This document shows, in pieces, positions 62,470 to 64,000 of a DNA stretch of 64,000 bases. A program made the translations under genes and the position numbers. Numbering within the stretch: the stretch's first letter is position 1; each line of letters opens with the position of its first letter. The notes beneath the pieces were generated by a model. It ran no database searches, was not told the origin of the DNA, and saw only the letters and a program-made list of their open reading frames with translations. Origin of the DNA: Erythrocercus mccallii (lineage: Eukaryota; Chordata; Aves; Passeriformes; Dicruridae); contig VZRG01000307.1 of NCBI GenBank assembly GCA_013397435.1, forward strand, positions 375,360-439,359. The letters run 5' to 3'.

Positions 62470-64000
62470 TTTATCCCGGAACCTTAACAGACTTAAATGT
62501 CAGGCGCATTCATCACAAGTACTGCTTGCATGTTTGAAGGCCACTGCAGTCAAAATAGGACATTCAAATCTTGTTCTTATTTATATAGTACAGGAGTGTA
62601 TGAGCCCTGGATGTATTAGTTCAAGGCCAACAAAGCTCTCAGTAGTTTATATTTGAATTTGATTTATGTACACAAGAAAAAGTTTATTTCTTCTCTAAAA
62701 AAATGCAAGAGATTTCTCAGAGGGTTTTCCAGGACCAGGGTACTCTAGGCCACTACAACAACATCTGTAAATACCTGCACTGCAGATGCTGGCTCCAGTC
62801 ACATGCACTTGTGCAAAAAAAACCCCACATTTTCTGAGGTCCAAAAGCAACTTTAAAAAGCCCTCTGAAAAAATGGAAAAGGATTGTGGAAACTGGTGGG
62901 TGGATAGAACACATAAGATGATGGTATAATGAACAATAATCAACAAAATGGGATGGATTTAATTCAGTTGAATTTCCTCCTCAACATCTAAGAAAGAGAC
63001 AACATTTTTTACTGCATTTAGTAGTCTTGTTGAATGAGACAAGGAGATCTGACTTTGGCAGTGCCAGAGTCTAGGTTAAAGGGCTCCCTTTTTTCTCCAT
63101 ATCCCCTCCCACTTGTCCAGTGGCAGCAGCAATTTGGAGCTTTTCCAGGCTGCTTCTGTTTTTTGGCCTTCCTCACACAAGCAAAGTTATTATTAGTCTC
63201 TAAGGAAAGAGAGAAAATGTGCCTCACATTGTTCCAGGCTCTGAGCCTCCTGTGCACATTCCTGGGGCTGTGCTTGGGGCTTGAGTAGCTCTTCTCTCTG
63301 TCCCCCAGGAAAGAGAGAGGCATCAGACGCTTGTCCCTGCAGCTGCAGGTTGTTAATGGGGCTATGATGAACAGGGTAAAATTCATCTTAGCACAGAGAA
63401 ACACTGCACTCCTAAAAAGACCTGCAAGACTGGAAAAGAGGAAAGCAGGCATAAGATAAGTTATTATGGCAAGTATTGGAAAAATAGGATCCATGTCCAG
63501 AGAAATGAACCTTCCATGTCCAGAGAAATGAACCTTAAAAAGGCTTGGCAATGTGGAGAAAAGAGGAGGAATGCCTGCTCCTCTGCACTTTTTCCAGAAT
63601 TAGAGGGTAAAAGAAAATTAGGGTCAGGAGATGAGCTGGGGAAAGAAAAAGAGTTATTCCTTCAAACTCAGCTTTACATCTGGCATCAAGCCAAAAACCT
63701 GTGAGGCCCCTTGTTTTCTAGGTCTTGTCATCTTGCTTGCAAGTGAAGGGCAGTCAGAGCTGCCACGTGTCAGAAATAACACATGGCACCTGAACATCCA
63801 CCATGCCTCCTCATAGCCCAGGTAGAAGGTCACTCGCTGTCTTGCACGGAGCACTTTCTGTCTCATAAGAACATGCTGCGGGCTGAAAGTCAGGCAATCA
63901 TAGGCTCCAGACTCAGTGGACTCTTGTTAATAATTCCTTGTAGTTCACAACCTTTGTAACCAGCCTGGGCTTCATTTCCCTTAGAAACTCATCAGGCAGC
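62470..64000. other. No convincing gene; one unrecognised minus-strand frame
   Basis: The longest N-free frame in the set after the LTR A frame lies here: 177 codons, minus strand, 63018-63551. Its sequence shows no recognisable domain. It overlaps an 84-codon plus-strand frame and runs through a recent 23-bp duplication, so I do not call it a gene. Confidence 0.45.
63491..63536. repeat. Perfect 23-bp tandem duplication
   Basis: Two identical adjacent copies of a 23-bp unit beginning CCATGTCCAGAG and ending GAACCTT (63491-63513 and 63514-63536). No divergence between copies suggests a recent slippage event. Confidence 0.97.

Overview
The window reads as noncoding nuclear DNA from a bird, probably a songbird. 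The main evidence is several CR1 LINE 3' ends carrying the avian-type TCATAGAATC / CACAGAAT terminal octamers. Further support comes from solo endogenous-retrovirus LTRs with TG...CA ends, generally AT-rich sequence with simple repeats, and no long open reading frame or operon-like packing. The lineage call is inference. No bacterial, plastid, rRNA, tRNA or CRISPR feature is visible.

Layout. 1-33 kb is mostly unremarkable intron-like or intergenic DNA. It holds a perfect (TATCC)16 array at 201-280, a CR1 fragment at 4.7 kb, a perfect 15+2+15 inverted repeat at 13.8 kb, and degraded CR1 pieces at 29.0-29.4 and 30.6 kb. 33.5-43.0 kb is a dense cluster of six solo LTRs. Five belong to one related group with TGTTATA...TATAACA ends (33473-34292, 34478-35231, about 35918-36692, 38830-39558 on the minus strand, and 40149-40845). 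The sixth, at 42316-42964, is of a different type. It has a 6-bp target duplication, as in class II/ERVK elements, and is interrupted by the 240-bp N gap. No retroviral coding region remains. A perfect 16+2+16 palindrome lies at 42157-42190. 43-64 kb is again mostly unique sequence, with a long CR1 copy at 57.5-58.4 kb and a short one at 60.9 kb.

No gene can be named. Reading splice signals together with reading frames suggests that part of an unidentified plus-strand protein-coding gene crosses the window. Three candidate exons (36974-37152, 47913-47962, 49039-49233) have good splice sites and compatible phases. They end in a Trp/Tyr/Pro-rich terminal exon with a stop codon and an AATAAA about 115 bp downstream. 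Weaker candidate exons, alternative last exons and juxtaposed acceptor/donor sites (possible recursive-splice points) are listed with low confidence. If the gene is real, most of the window is its introns, and the LTR cluster sits in those introns around the first of the three exons.
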